Source: Stenopsyche tienmushanensis (lineage: Eukaryota > Arthropoda > Insecta > Trichoptera > Stenopsychidae). From it: a DNA stretch of 64,000 nucleotides. Position numbers and translations under genes: made by a program. Below the pieces are notes generated by a model that had not been told where the DNA came from, did no database searches, and saw only the letters and a program-made list of their open reading frames with translations. The stretch is from the NCBI GenBank assembly GCA_008973525.1, contig WACJ01000297.1, positions 310,001 through 374,000 on the forward strand, given 5' to 3'. Below are positions 47,501 to 58,654 of this stretch, one piece after another; position 1 is the first letter of the stretch, and each line of letters begins with the position of its first letter.

Positions 47501-47809
47501 CCTTCCAGGTTTAATAAAATTAGAACAAAAATATTTGTATATTAAAATAGGGTAAGAGAAGATCTATGGATGAATAACCAATTCATCATTGATTTTAAAT
47601 CGTTTGTGTATTATGGTTGAAAATTAAGTTGCTTATAGGCAACCCTGCACGGCTTTAGATAATCAGGATACACCTGGATTGATCGATCGGAAAGTCCAGA
47701 ATATGACCCACTGTACAGTGGATAAAAACGCGCCTGGTCGATGTACTTTGAAATCGCGTAAATTATTGACAATTTAGATCTACCTGTCTATCCTAGCGTA
47801 GACACTACC

Positions 47810-48000
47810 ACTCGGTCCCGAATCTAATATGGCTCAAGGGACTTTATGAGTTAAACCCATCCCACATGGCTTGCCCAGTAGAGACCATGGCCTCAATAGA
47901 GACGAAGCTTGTGATCAACCTTTAGCCGTACATGTCCATGACCTCTCGATTGGATCCCATGGCTTCGGAGCCTGAGATCTCGTTCTGGAGAGGATTGAAC
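47810..48000 (+). repeat. Dispersed repeat F, copy 2
   Basis: Collinear with 38985-39190 (see that entry). Lies about 300 bp downstream of the Helitron-like end at 47273, while the other copy lies just upstream of one. Confidence 0.55.
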
Positions 48001-48284
48001 AAATAGGAAATCGTTGCGGCAGCATTTACGATGATAGCTTTTTCTTCCAAACATTTTATGTTTGCATATTTTTTACAAATATTACAAGATTTGGTTATTA
48101 TATTACCTTTGCAAAATAGTCTTTGGCATGTTTTTTCTTCATAGAGAAATTTCTGATAATCTTGGGCAAGCTTTTTTGCTCATTTTAATAGGGGTCTTGA
48201 TATCTTGTGTCCACTTGTTTCACTTTAAATAACCAATTCATTAATATGGGCATATTTTTTTGGTATTCCATGATAACCATCATT

Positions 48285-48430
48285 TAAGCACACGACGATC
48301 TCTCCAATGGAAGAATTTACAGTGACTGAACAAAATGGCCGACAGATACGCAGAGCCAAACAAACCAGCCGAAATAAAATATTCCCCGGAATTAGGAATC
48401 CTTGTAACTTTACTTTCTAGATGACCCTCG
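48285..48430 (+). repeat. Mariner right-end fragment (family of 3082/53040/55670)
   Basis: CAATGGAAGAATTTACAGTG at 48305 followed by ACTGAACAAAATGGCCGACA matches 53373 and, inverted, 3185-3245. The end AGATGACCCTCG at 48419-48430, followed by TA, is the terminal repeat of this family. No coding part remains. Confidence 0.65.
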
Positions 48431-49670
48431 TACAATTTAAAATTGATTATTTAAACCCTCTCGGTACGAGCTTAAACTCTACGTGAAAATCTTTATCAAT
48501 GGTTTCTAGACTGATCAAGACATATGATGACTACTCCTCGTTCATAGAACCTTTTAAGAATTATATTAAGTGGTGTTTGTCTAATTTATATCTGGTATTA
48601 GTATGAATTATGTTGAGAGTGAGAAATCTTCGTACAAAGTTTCGCCGATGGAGGCAGTCGATCCACTAACTATAATCATAAAGCATGTAATCGAATCCAT
48701 TAATAACCGGCGAAAACCTTCAAACCGACAACAACAGGTGAAAAATTATCCGAGATCAGGTGGTGCTAGTTGGTGCAATAAAGTGGTGCAGAGAAGAGCT
48801 TTTGACAGATCATGCAATCTGCTAAACGATTCTGCAAGCGAGAGCTGGTCACGCTGTGAGTAAAGAGCTGCAGATTCTGATGCTGATGCTCCATGGAGAA
48901 TATCTTGGAGCTGCCGAGGCAATAATATAAATAATGATATTATTTGTTGGTAGCCGGGAGATATTTTACGGTCGTGATTGTACGCTTCAAATAATTACCT
49001 CTTTCACACGAGATGATTCCATGGGAATTACACACGGACATTTTTCTATTCCGCTAATCATCAGCCGGATAATTGATGCTGTAAATATCAAAACGGAGTT
49101 TCTAAATATAATAGTTATTCATTTTGTAGCTCATGGCCTCTTTCCGTTGCAATATTGCTGCTTTTCATATTAAAACTATATTGGTCATGCAAACAACACT
49201 CATGACATAAACCAGTTTGCATGCAATTTTTATATCAAAAGTATTGTTTTGCTCCCTGTGTTATATAAAAAATACAAAAAACTGCTTCCGTTTCATGCCA
49301 ATATATTACAATTTCACAGTTATCGAACGACATGTTAATTGATATGTTATTCTGGTCAATTTATGAGGATTAAGATCGATTTATGTATGCCAAAGGTGAG
49401 ACAAAATATATGATGAATATCCTTTATCATCTAAATGCTTTATTGCTTTTTCAACATTATTATAAATTAAAGAGATTTAAAGTTTCAGCAGATTTAAAGA
49501 TCATTTTTGAATCAACACTTTACAGTCCGGCTTTTCTGCACTAAACTTGGCCTGTAGTCCGGAATACGCCACTTCTTTAGTAAAATTGATATAATTCTTA
49601 AATCAGCAAACATATTGAAACGAAATTTAACTGATGCTTTTAAAATAGTTAATAATCAAATAGGGCACGT
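48431..49670. other. Unique sequence, no supported gene
   Basis: Frames of 86 (48603-48863) and 79 codons (48934-49173) show no domain. Otherwise AT-rich. Confidence 0.4.
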
Positions 49671-49671
49671 C

Positions 49672-50430
49672 CCCAGACAAATAAATCCAGTGGTGTCAGG
49701 TCTGGAGACCGTGTGAGCTACGGAATAGGGCCGCGAAAAGAATCAATTTACACCACAGAGGTGCCCACAATAAAAAAGTATTTTTGTATAGTTGTAATAG
49801 AACGAAACAACTTTTTTGTATTTTGCAACACATTTTCAATCTAACTAAATCATAATTTTATGCAATTGGCTTAAAAAGAATACTTCTGAGCTTCCAAAGA
49901 CGCGTGAAATTTGTATACGAATAAGAAATGTCAACTTCTTAATTCTTTAAAAATAAAAACTGACAACTATTTTGAACTTAATTTGATTTTAAAAATATCA
50001 CTAGTTTATATCTTTTTCAACTGTATACTACATGTTATAAAAATAATTCAATAGATAAGATTGAGATGTTTTTATTAAATTTATTTACAATTTTACAAAT
50101 TTATTTTGGCAGTCCTATTCCGTGTCTCACACGGTCACCAGACCTGACACCACTGGATTTATTTGCCTGGAGACTTATCGTATTCCATCGCTCGCATAGT
50201 CTTCAGACCTAACATCATTGGATTTATTTGTCTAAGGACGTATAAAATAATTAATTTACACGAAAGAGGTCCTCATAAAAGAAATCCTAATTGAAAGAAT
50301 AAATGTCACCATTGCAAAAATTAAAGAGAAAATGCTATTTAAGACAATTACAGTTGAAATAAGAAAAAGGTGTAGTGTGTACATACGAAGCAGAAGTGGT
50401 GAATTTGAACAAATTTTGTAACTATATTTA
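49672..50430 (+). pseudogene. Rearranged transposase C-terminus with an inverted segment
   Basis: 50140-50185 reads SPDLTPLDLFAWRLI, the third-Asp block of a Tc1/mariner-like transposase. A second, adjacent copy follows at about 50192 (SSDLTSLDLFV), continuing RIK, LIYTKEVLIKEILIERIN and the C-terminus IRSRSGEFEQIL with a stop near 50420. At 49680-49740 the same SPDLTPLDLFVWG block lies on the minus strand, but the sequence directly after it (IKNQFTPQRCP-like, about 49733-49780) is in plus orientation. So one segment has been inverted in place and another duplicated. No N-terminal half is present. Confidence 0.7.
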
Positions 50431-52650
50431 ATAAAAACGTCTTAAACATAAAAAGTAATTACTTAACCGTGATCCTAGCAATGTAGTAACTCTTCAAGTT
50501 TAACGACATATTGAATGATATGTACGACATGTAGCATATCGTTGGAAAGAACATAAATCACAAATATTTTTTAAACTAAATTAAGTTCAAAATAATTGTT
50601 AGTTTTTTGTTTATTGAATTAAGAATTTGACATTTCGTCTGCACATTTTTTGTAACTTTAAAAGCTCAGAACTATTTTTTTTTAAATCATTTTCATAAAA
50701 TAATAATTTATTTAAATCAAAAATACATTGCAAAATGCAATAACAGTTATTTTGTGCTGTTAAGATCATTGATTAATACTTTATGATAAAGATGAAATAT
50801 TGAGTATTTTTTCAAAATTTTGAAAAAAAAATCTATTTCGACAACCCTAACACTTAAGACCCTATTTGTAAAACATAGCCAAAGACCCTCCTATATATGA
50901 ATTGTCGGTTCATATGCAAAACAATCTGTATAATATAAAATGCAATCATTGTCAAAGCAAATATTTTCTATGATATATTTGATCCACAAAGCTTTGAATG
51001 TATTTCTCTTCAATCACAATTCAAATAGCTATTAGTTTTGAATTATCATCGTATAAAATGTGATTTTAATTAAGCCATGAATTTGTATGGGATATTTGAT
51101 TTGCCTTTCAAAGTAATTGGGTTAAAATATTCAATTCCCATTAAAATATTAATCATTCATCACGAAGCTATAGATTAATCATTATTTGCATATCATACGC
51201 AATATTTTTTTATAATGATTTAAAAAATGGATATTAATGATGAAAGTTTAAACATAAGATGAAATGACAACATGGTCTGTCTGTTTATTATCTTTCATAA
51301 ACTAATGATTGATGCCATTAAAAATCTAATAACGTAATTAAATTTCGCCATTAGAATATAAATAAGAAGACTGGAATCTTAGCGAAAAATCGCTGATTAA
51401 AACCATCAACTTTAATTACAAAATCTTCAGCGTTAAATCATTATTAAACAAAATTGACCATATAACAGTCACCTGAGATGTAAATTACAAGACAATCGCC
51501 GACTCTGTATTAATTTTCGTAATTCATTTAGGTGTAAAATTATGCTCTTGCTTTATATTATTAAATATAAAGCACGTACATAAATTTGAAATTACTTTGT
51601 GGTTGGGTGTAAATTAACTTTCAGCTAAAAATATGCGATTCCATATTGACTGTATGCTGCTCAAAGCCCAATGCCACAATGAAAACAGCGCCGATATTCA
51701 TTACCGACCATCATATTGAAAATTCATCGCCGTAAATTTTCTATAAATATATATTCGGTTGAAATAGGGGTGAAAACTTTATTCCATTTTGATTTGTGCG
51801 AATATGATTGGAGCGAATGGAAGCTTCGAAAAAGCTTTTTATTATCGGACCGTATATGTTTTATTAATGGTGCCCGTTGGAAAACGCTAAATTCTTACTT
51901 AGGGGTGGAATTAAATCATTTCCATTTGGCCGATCCTGGAACAACTATTTGTTTTGATGCTCTAATGGAAAGTATTTGTAACTAGATATTTTTTACAGGG
52001 TAGATATATAAATGGAAAAAAATATAAATGCCACAGCGATTTATTCAGAATTCGTCAATCCGATTATGCTTTTCCAAATAGTAGTTTTTTGTGGCATTAA
52101 ATACTTTGAAAAATCTCCTCGCGCTGGATATTGAATTAGAATAAAATTTCGTAATCATCCACTGTGTTAAATCATCTTAAGGGTGGATGAATCTGTACAA
52201 GCTCCAATTTTTTAAAAATTAAGTTAATATTTATATAGGAATTTAGATTTAATTTTTCTTGGAAAATGTAAGATATTTTTTATTTCATCTAAATTATTTC
52301 AAAATGCCATAAAATGAATTTATATTTTTATGAACATAAGAAAATATGAAGACAGGCAATTGCTAATGGATTTAGCGTGCTACAGTAGCTTACATCTAAA
52401 TACCACCATCAACAACTATAGCAGCGGTTCTAAACCTTTTTGTCAGCAATTTGATAAAAATTATGTCCTGCAAATTGTATTTAAAAAACAAATACCTAAG
52501 GTGGTATCATTCTGATCTAAGGTGGTATAAAATGAATATATTATCAAAAGTATTTTTTCTTAAAATATGAATCAATTATTAAAAAAGTGATGAATTTATG
52601 GCGTTTTATGTTGATCCCCGCTCCCACGTACTTGTAGGGATGGTTGTGTC
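50431..52650. other. AT-rich sequence, no supported gene
   Basis: Highly AT-rich. An 89-codon plus frame (51716-51985) has an acceptable composition but no motif I recognise and no visible splice context. Confidence 0.4.
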
Positions 52651-52915
52651 TGCGGGTCTGTTCTTCTTTCGCGTCATGATGTAGCCAAACGGATGGATGG
52701 GGATGGACGACTTCGAACAGAAAGAATCTTCTCAGATGACTCTTTATTCAACACGAAAGAGAGAGAGAGAAATATTTGGCTGCGGGAAGGACGTCTTCCC
52801 ACTGCCAAGGCTAACTGACGACTCTTCACAACTTCGCTCAACAGGCAATGGTGGACGCGCAAGAAGCGATCAATTCGTATATCTCAGATCTGCTCTTATC
52901 AACGGCGCCATTGCT
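52651..52915 (-). repeat. LTR-B copy, minus orientation
   Basis: Collinear with the reverse complement of 21220-21595: GCGGGTCTGTTCTTCTTTCG, AACGGATGGATGGGGATGGA, CGAACAGAAAGAATCTTCTC, a GA-rich tract (GAGAGAGAGAGA), the hairpin GCTGCGGGAAGGACGTCTTC, then GGTGGACGCGCAAGAAGCGA and GGCGCCAT. Small ORFs on both strands here are by-products. Confidence 0.65.
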
Positions 52916-53039
52916 TAAGAGTAAAAAATGCTTGTATTTAATTGAAATTCACAGTACATTTCACAAATTTATTAAACTATTTTTAAACACAATCGCCATC
53001 GAGATCAAGATATTTTTATAGTCGGGGCATCAGATTTTG

Positions 53040-53540
53040 TATACCAGTGTCATAAATCTCTGCCACCAGCTCTTTTTGGATTGTCTTTAAATTTCTTGAG
53101 TGTAGTGATACAACCACGTCTGATTCCCCGTCAAGACAGAGTCCAGAAAAGTTTCTCCTTGCTGTGCAAAACGATCCAAAATTATTCTTGTTCTTCATTT
53201 TTTTTTTATAAAAGTTCTCCAAAGATCACTGTTCGTCTCCTATTCCTTGACCCACTTCGTGACATTTTGTCGACTCGCGGCGTCGCGGCGATATTGTTCT
53301 GTAAAGTCAAAAAATAGATGATCACGTAGATTTCGCACGGACGAGATGTGGCGGGAGTGTGTGACGACTTCTCCATCGGAAGAATTTACTGTGACTGAAC
53401 AAAATGGCCGACAAACATGCGAAACCAAACAAACTAACCAATAAGATCATCCCTATACGCCAACATTGACGGTGTGCCAACTATGAAACAAAAAACTCTC
53501 CCGGCCTCAGGAACCTTGTATTTTTAATTTTTAGCTGATC
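53040..53540 (-). pseudogene. Decayed mariner element with mutated catalytic block
   Basis: The minus strand from about 53320 reads TEQYRRDAASRQNVTKWVKE, then GETFLDSVLTGNQTWLYHY at about 53160-53100. This aligns with the FLDSIVTGDETW block of mariner transposases, but the first catalytic Asp is replaced by Asn (GNQT). Stops interrupt the frame. The flank at 53370-53430 (GGAAGAATTTACTGTGACTG, AACAAAATGGCCGACAAAC) matches 48305 and inverted 3185-3245, showing one family. Catalytic C-terminal half missing. Confidence 0.7.
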
Positions 53541-55669
53541 TTATTAATATAATATAATTTTTTATCTGTTAAAGAACATTTGCGTACAACATATGATGTG
53601 AGAGATGATTATGTGGAGATTTATATTTGGAATATTTCATTGTGAAATAGTAACACTTGGTATGATTTAAGCCCTGCATTAATACGTTAAAATGAATTTA
53701 TTAAATTATTTATATGATTAAATTTTGCATATTGAATTAAAGAGCATATGGCTTAAAGCTCAAATTATTTTTTCACGTCAAACGGATGAAAATAGTACAT
53801 TTCGTACATGTTATTGGTTCTGTTCATTAACCACAAAATTAATTGAAAATGTCCGTTAATTTTGTATGTGAACACAAAAACAAGGAATTCCAGCCAGACT
53901 GGAATTACCATAACCCCAATATTAATTTAAATACATTTACTTCCAATTTCACACACCAACAACTGATTTACATCGTTGAATGCGTCAAAAAATGTATCGG
54001 TACATTTGGAGGATTTGCTTTATTGACGTTAATTTCTGCACTCGGCTGACGTATATGGTGAGGGTGATATATTGAGGAAGTGCAGCTAAACAGGACAGGT
54101 AGTGTCGACAAGCTGCAGGACCATAAGTTGTCGACATGTTAATTGAACTATGGCAACTCCGACTTCTCCTTATTTAATTTGAACGCGCCCGCGAGATCCA
54201 AAGTCAATTGTTTTATGTGCTATTTAAATGCTGAGGCGTAAATTTTGGTAGTATGTGGGTAAGAGTGGTTTTCAAAGTTTACATACGAATATAAATCGTA
54301 TTGAAAATGCGGTAAAAAAATGAATTGAGCGGCCGAAACAGGTTTTTCACGTTATATCATATTACCACAATATCGAAACTCTCTCTCGAACCAATAAAAA
54401 TAGTTCCTTTGTAATTCATGAAGGAATGCACTTAAAGCATTTTTTGGGCCACATACCGATCTGTACTAATTTCGGATATGAAAACCATTTGTTGGAACAA
54501 CAGACGATCCTCTCTATGATGTGTGAGGGTATCATTAACACGAAAATGAGGAATGCTAAGATTTAAAAGCCATTCTGTAATACAAGATGTTTTGATAGGG
54601 TCACTTCAAAGCCGACATCATTGGGGCTCAATTAAGATCGTTTTGGATTCCGCCAGATGTTACGTTTTGAATCAGAGCTTCCCAATGACGGGATAGAACA
54701 GGCAGGAGGGTTGTATTTTTGTATTATGATGTGGAAAGTTTCGACCTTCACGATTTATGTTATTACCTAGAGTTAGTTTGAAGGTAACCGATATATGACG
54801 TATAAAAAATGTCTCTTTCGTAAAACTTTTGTCCAGAACAAAAACAATGTCCACTATCCTTGGGTTATAATTAATACGTCCCCAGTTTCTTTCCAAAGTT
54901 TTGCTTTTATTTCTGCCCGTAATGCGTCCTTGCTTTTTTTGAAGTCGTTTTGCAAAACTTTCCCGGAGGAACGGGCAAAAAGAAAACGATATTAGAGATG
55001 AATTTAAGAAGAAAGTAATGGAATTCTTATTGATTTATGGCTGATTGTATTTTTTTTGGATGGAGAAATTTCAAATATTTTTTTTAACTTGAGTCATTTT
55101 TCATCCCTTGTGTGTATAATCAAAAAACTCTTTAATTTCTATTACGTATATTGAAAAAAATCGGATTTTTAAATTGTCAAACTATTTCGTACTACGAATA
55201 TTAAATTTTTATTTAAATAATCTAATTATAACATGGTTTTGTCGATATAATTATTATGCAACACATCAAAAAATCCTTCCAGTGATGAATGTAAAAGATA
55301 CAAAATTTGGACAATCTTATTAAAAAATAGATATATTTATAACTTAATAGTGCAAAGGCATTGACATGTTTACATACAATTAAGAATTTATCGAGAATTG
55401 TTTCATTGGATGAAAATATATTCAGATTTGAGCATTTTGAAATAAAACCAAACAGCTACATATGGTTGATAGAAACTTAATTATTTAGAACAGTGAGCGC
55501 CCATAAAAATGCGAAGACACGCTCAGGTCGTACATTGGATTACGATTTTAGTTATATCTGTTTAAATTTGAGTTACAAATTTAAATTATAACAATAAGTC
55601 TAACGAATTCAAATTCAACTGAAAATAATATTAAATTTCACATAATTTTGATTTTTTTTAAACTAGGTA
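53541..55669. other. AT-rich sequence, no supported gene
   Basis: 54040-54220 and 54330-54680 are less AT-rich. A 68-codon plus frame (53843-54049) and others lack motifs. No RNA gene or repeat recognised. Confidence 0.4.
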
Positions 55670-56030
55670 CAAGGGCCATCTTGAAACTAATATTACAAGG
55701 GTTCTTGAGGTCAAAGGATTTATTTTTGTTTCGAAGTTGATACACCCGGCATATAGGAAGAGCCTTAACGGTCAGTTTGTTTGGTCCCACGTGTTTGTCA
55801 ACCATTTTGTTCAATCACAGTAAATTCTTCCAATGGAGAGTTTGTCGCGCGCTTTCGTTACCTCTTTTTGGATTTTTTGGAATTCTGGGATGTAGTAATA
55901 CACACCGCGTCTCATCCCTGATTATGATGGAGTCCAGAGAATATTCTCCCTTTTGTACAAAATATATTAAACACAAACATTTTTCCAATCCTACGTAAAT
56001 GTTGTATGCTTACTTTCTTGATGACCCTTG
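55670..56030. mobile_element. Mariner-derived MITE (about 360 bp)
   Basis: Inverted ends CAAGGGCCATCTTGAAAC (55670) and CAAGGGTCATCAAGAAAGTA (reverse complement from 56030), with TA on the left. Inside are TTTGTTTGGTCCCACGTGTT, TTGTTCAATCACAGTAAATT and CTCTTTTTGGATTTTTTGGA, the same words as the element at 3082. An internally deleted copy that keeps both ends. It directly abuts the piggyBac-type MITE at 56035. Confidence 0.7.
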
Positions 56031-56034
56031 TCTT

Positions 56035-56338
56035 TTAACCCCTTCAACGTTACGTTTCACTGTTAAAAGTGTCATCCATAGTGATGCGATCTTTTCGCCG
56101 CTGGCAAATACGTACGTCATATCCAGTATACGAAAATATTATATCATCAAGTTCAAACAAGTCAGTTTCCGAGAAGAATCATTCTTACATTTAACGTACA
56201 CAACACTGCAATCGGACATATCCGTCATTTTCCATTGAGGTTTGCTTAACTTTCACAATGCGGATATATCCGTCATACCCACTTTGCATGGATTTTGGTC
56301 TTGACGTATATATACGTCATATCCACTTAAGGGGCTAA
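56035..56338. mobile_element. piggyBac-type MITE with ACGT palindromes
   Basis: Ends TTAACCCCTTCAACG (56035) and, inverse from 56338, TTAGCCCCTTAAGTGG. Inside, the word TACGTCATATCCA and relatives recur (about 56112, 56267, 56312) together with a perfect 16-nt palindrome GACGTATATATACGTC at 56303-56318. About 304 bp, no transposase. TTAA-type ends point to piggyBac. Confidence 0.65.
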
Positions 56339-57889
56339 GGAAATATATGGTTCGAAAATAATAATATTTTTGATCGATCGTCTCGATCCAGCTTTACATC
56401 TAAATCATATATTAAATTAAAGGCTTTTAAATTATCTATATTGATGACATTGCTCTTCATAATTATCAAATTATTTCTATTTATCGATATAAAAGTGTGA
56501 TTATTTTTGAGCTTTCAAGCATCCTTTTCCTTGAGGTCTAATTGTCTTGCCCTTAACATTATTGTCGCTCGAATCACAGTCGGCTCCTTTTACGACCCAA
56601 AAATCACCCTAAGCTGGTCTGCTACTCGAGCGGGAAGATCGATCCGTCGAAGGGGATTTACTCCCCAATTACACGGGCATAATGGGATCGTAATTTAAAT
56701 TTATTGTACATGCACAGGTAATTGATATGTTGTATAGGGCCTGGTGTACGATGGCAGGTACACAATGGGTCGTAAGTACTAATGTGCCGATATCTGCCGT
56801 AACTACCTTATTACAGGCGATGTTCTGCAGAACCGGAATTACGCGAGGAGTAATGTGAACCAACAGTTCCGTGATTTATGCGGCTCGATCCTCGAGAACT
56901 TACACCGTTTGGCACGTGAGCCCCCGAGTAATATGATGTATTGGGTGCATAGGTGAAGACAACTTAACGTATACATCTACTGACGAGAAATTATCTTCCC
57001 AAACAGGATCCCAATAATGGGATTCGACTTTTCCTACTGGGAGATGATAGAAGCAATTCAGCCCCCCTTGCAATAAACTTGGATACATTCGGAGCATACA
57101 CTGCTTGGTTGAAGTATACCACTTGATACATACTTCAGACTTCCTATAAAATATACACAATGGTCGTAAATCTTACTTTATAATACTAACGATGTACAAT
57201 ATTATCAATGGGGATGTAAATCTGAAAAATAAGAAGCAAATTTATAAGAATCAAATATATATATATTCAATACGTATTGTTAATCTCTTATAATATATGC
57301 ATACAAAAGTCTTTTATTTTCTGAAAAAGCTGAGTTTTTATGATCCAGGTTTTATATCTGGATAAAATATAATTGGACATTTCAGCTGAAAAATTAAATT
57401 GGATCTATATATAATAATTTTAAAATCCCATTTCTCTGAATTTCAATGTACAGTTTTATTGCTTATTTCAATTCATTCTTATCTTTTGTGTTTTTGTAAA
57501 GTAGAAATTTAAAACAATCCTAATGTAAACTTTTTTGTTAATATTTAATTTTTTTTGGTCTAAAGAAATCCATTATTTTTACTCGCTCTCATTTGAGTTA
57601 ATTTTGTGTTCTAACACCGCCAAAGAAACATCTCTGTAATTTTTTTTTTATATTGTGTGGTTTTTCTACATTGTTTTTTATGGCAAAAATCTTATTTTAA
57701 TATTTAGGATGGCCATAGTTTTTTTGTGAAGGCTTTAACACGATCAAGGCTAAAAATACCACCAATGAAATTTAAGATTCAGTCCTAATGATAAACAGAT
57801 ACTCATTTTAGTTTAGAAGCTGTAAATCGAGTAACATAAAATTGCTGGATATACTTAAATCAGAATGACCCACAAAATATTTAATTGTT
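56339..57889. other. Unique sequence, no gene seen
   Basis: 56560-57170 is less AT-rich with CGxG-rich patches and no repeats in this window; frames of 63-86 codons on both strands have no motif. 57170-57890 is AT-rich. Confidence 0.4.
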
Positions 57890-58654
57890 CAATCAATCGC
57901 ACACGTTACCCAAACCCAAAGTAGAGTGGGCGAGAACATTTTCGATAGGACGTATATATACGTCCCACCCACCCGGCGTGAGTTCTTATTTTTAATTTTT
58001 TTAACGATGCTTAGAATTTATAAAAAATCAATGAAACATGTTTTTTTTAAATTTATTTAGATACATAAACATATAGAGAGTTAACAAATACAAAACAATA
58101 AACAAAAGCACATAAAGAAAATGGAAACTTCTGTGTGATATATTTTAAAACAGTTGTTAACATGTAGTGCTACCTCATAATCCAGACATCAGCATGTAGA
58201 CTCTTTTCCTTTTTTGTAATAAACTCGACATTTCCTGGCTTTATTTATGCTTTGAAAATGGCTTTCAACTAAGCATGAGGGTTTAGATGTAATGCTGTTT
58301 TTTTATGGCATAGGTTGGCTTTTTAATTTGTTGTCTGAATTGAGCATCGATACGTCTTTTTTGTTTTTCAATTTTAAAACTATAAGTTTGTCTTTAAATC
58401 TTATGCTACTAGTCACCGTTTACTAAATACACGTCCACTCCAACACAATAGCGAAGTGCAACAAATTTGCTACCTATCTTAAATTCATGTCAAAACATGT
58501 ATCGACAACTCACACATTCGTTAAACAAACAAAAAAATGTCCCACCTGCTTTAGGACTCAACATATATTTCGAGGACGTATATATACGTCCTAACCAATT
58601 TCGATGGAATTTACGTTAGACGTAAAAATACGTCCCGCCCACTTAACAGGTTAA
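57890..58654 (-). mobile_element. piggyBac-type element remnant
   Basis: The minus-strand end is TTAACCTGTTAAGTGGGCGG at 58654, followed by GACGTATTTTTACGTC. The opposite end near 57897-57965 shares GTGGGCGAGAACATTTTCGA and a GGACGTATATATACGTCC palindrome (57948-57965), repeated at 58574-58591. Both ends therefore carry the same GTGGGCG and ACGTATATATACGT motifs in inverted order. About 760 bp: a deleted copy with part of the transposase C-terminus inside. The left TTAA was not clearly found. Confidence 0.65.
58130..58300 (-). pseudogene. piggyBac transposase Cys-rich C-terminus
   Basis: The minus strand reads NKARKCRVYYKKGKEST then C-stop-C, then LDYEVALHVNNCFKIYHT near 58190-58140. This matches the C-terminal cysteine-rich (RING/PHD-like, DNA-binding) domain of piggyBac transposases, with the typical R(K)xCRVC...GKR...C..C...LC...CF..YH order. 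One in-frame stop and at least one Cys-to-Tyr change show that it is dead. The DDD catalytic core is absent. Confidence 0.7.

Noticed and set aside
51716..51985. 89-codon ORF as a small host gene
   Set aside because: No recognisable domain, signal peptide or splice context; left as unsupported.
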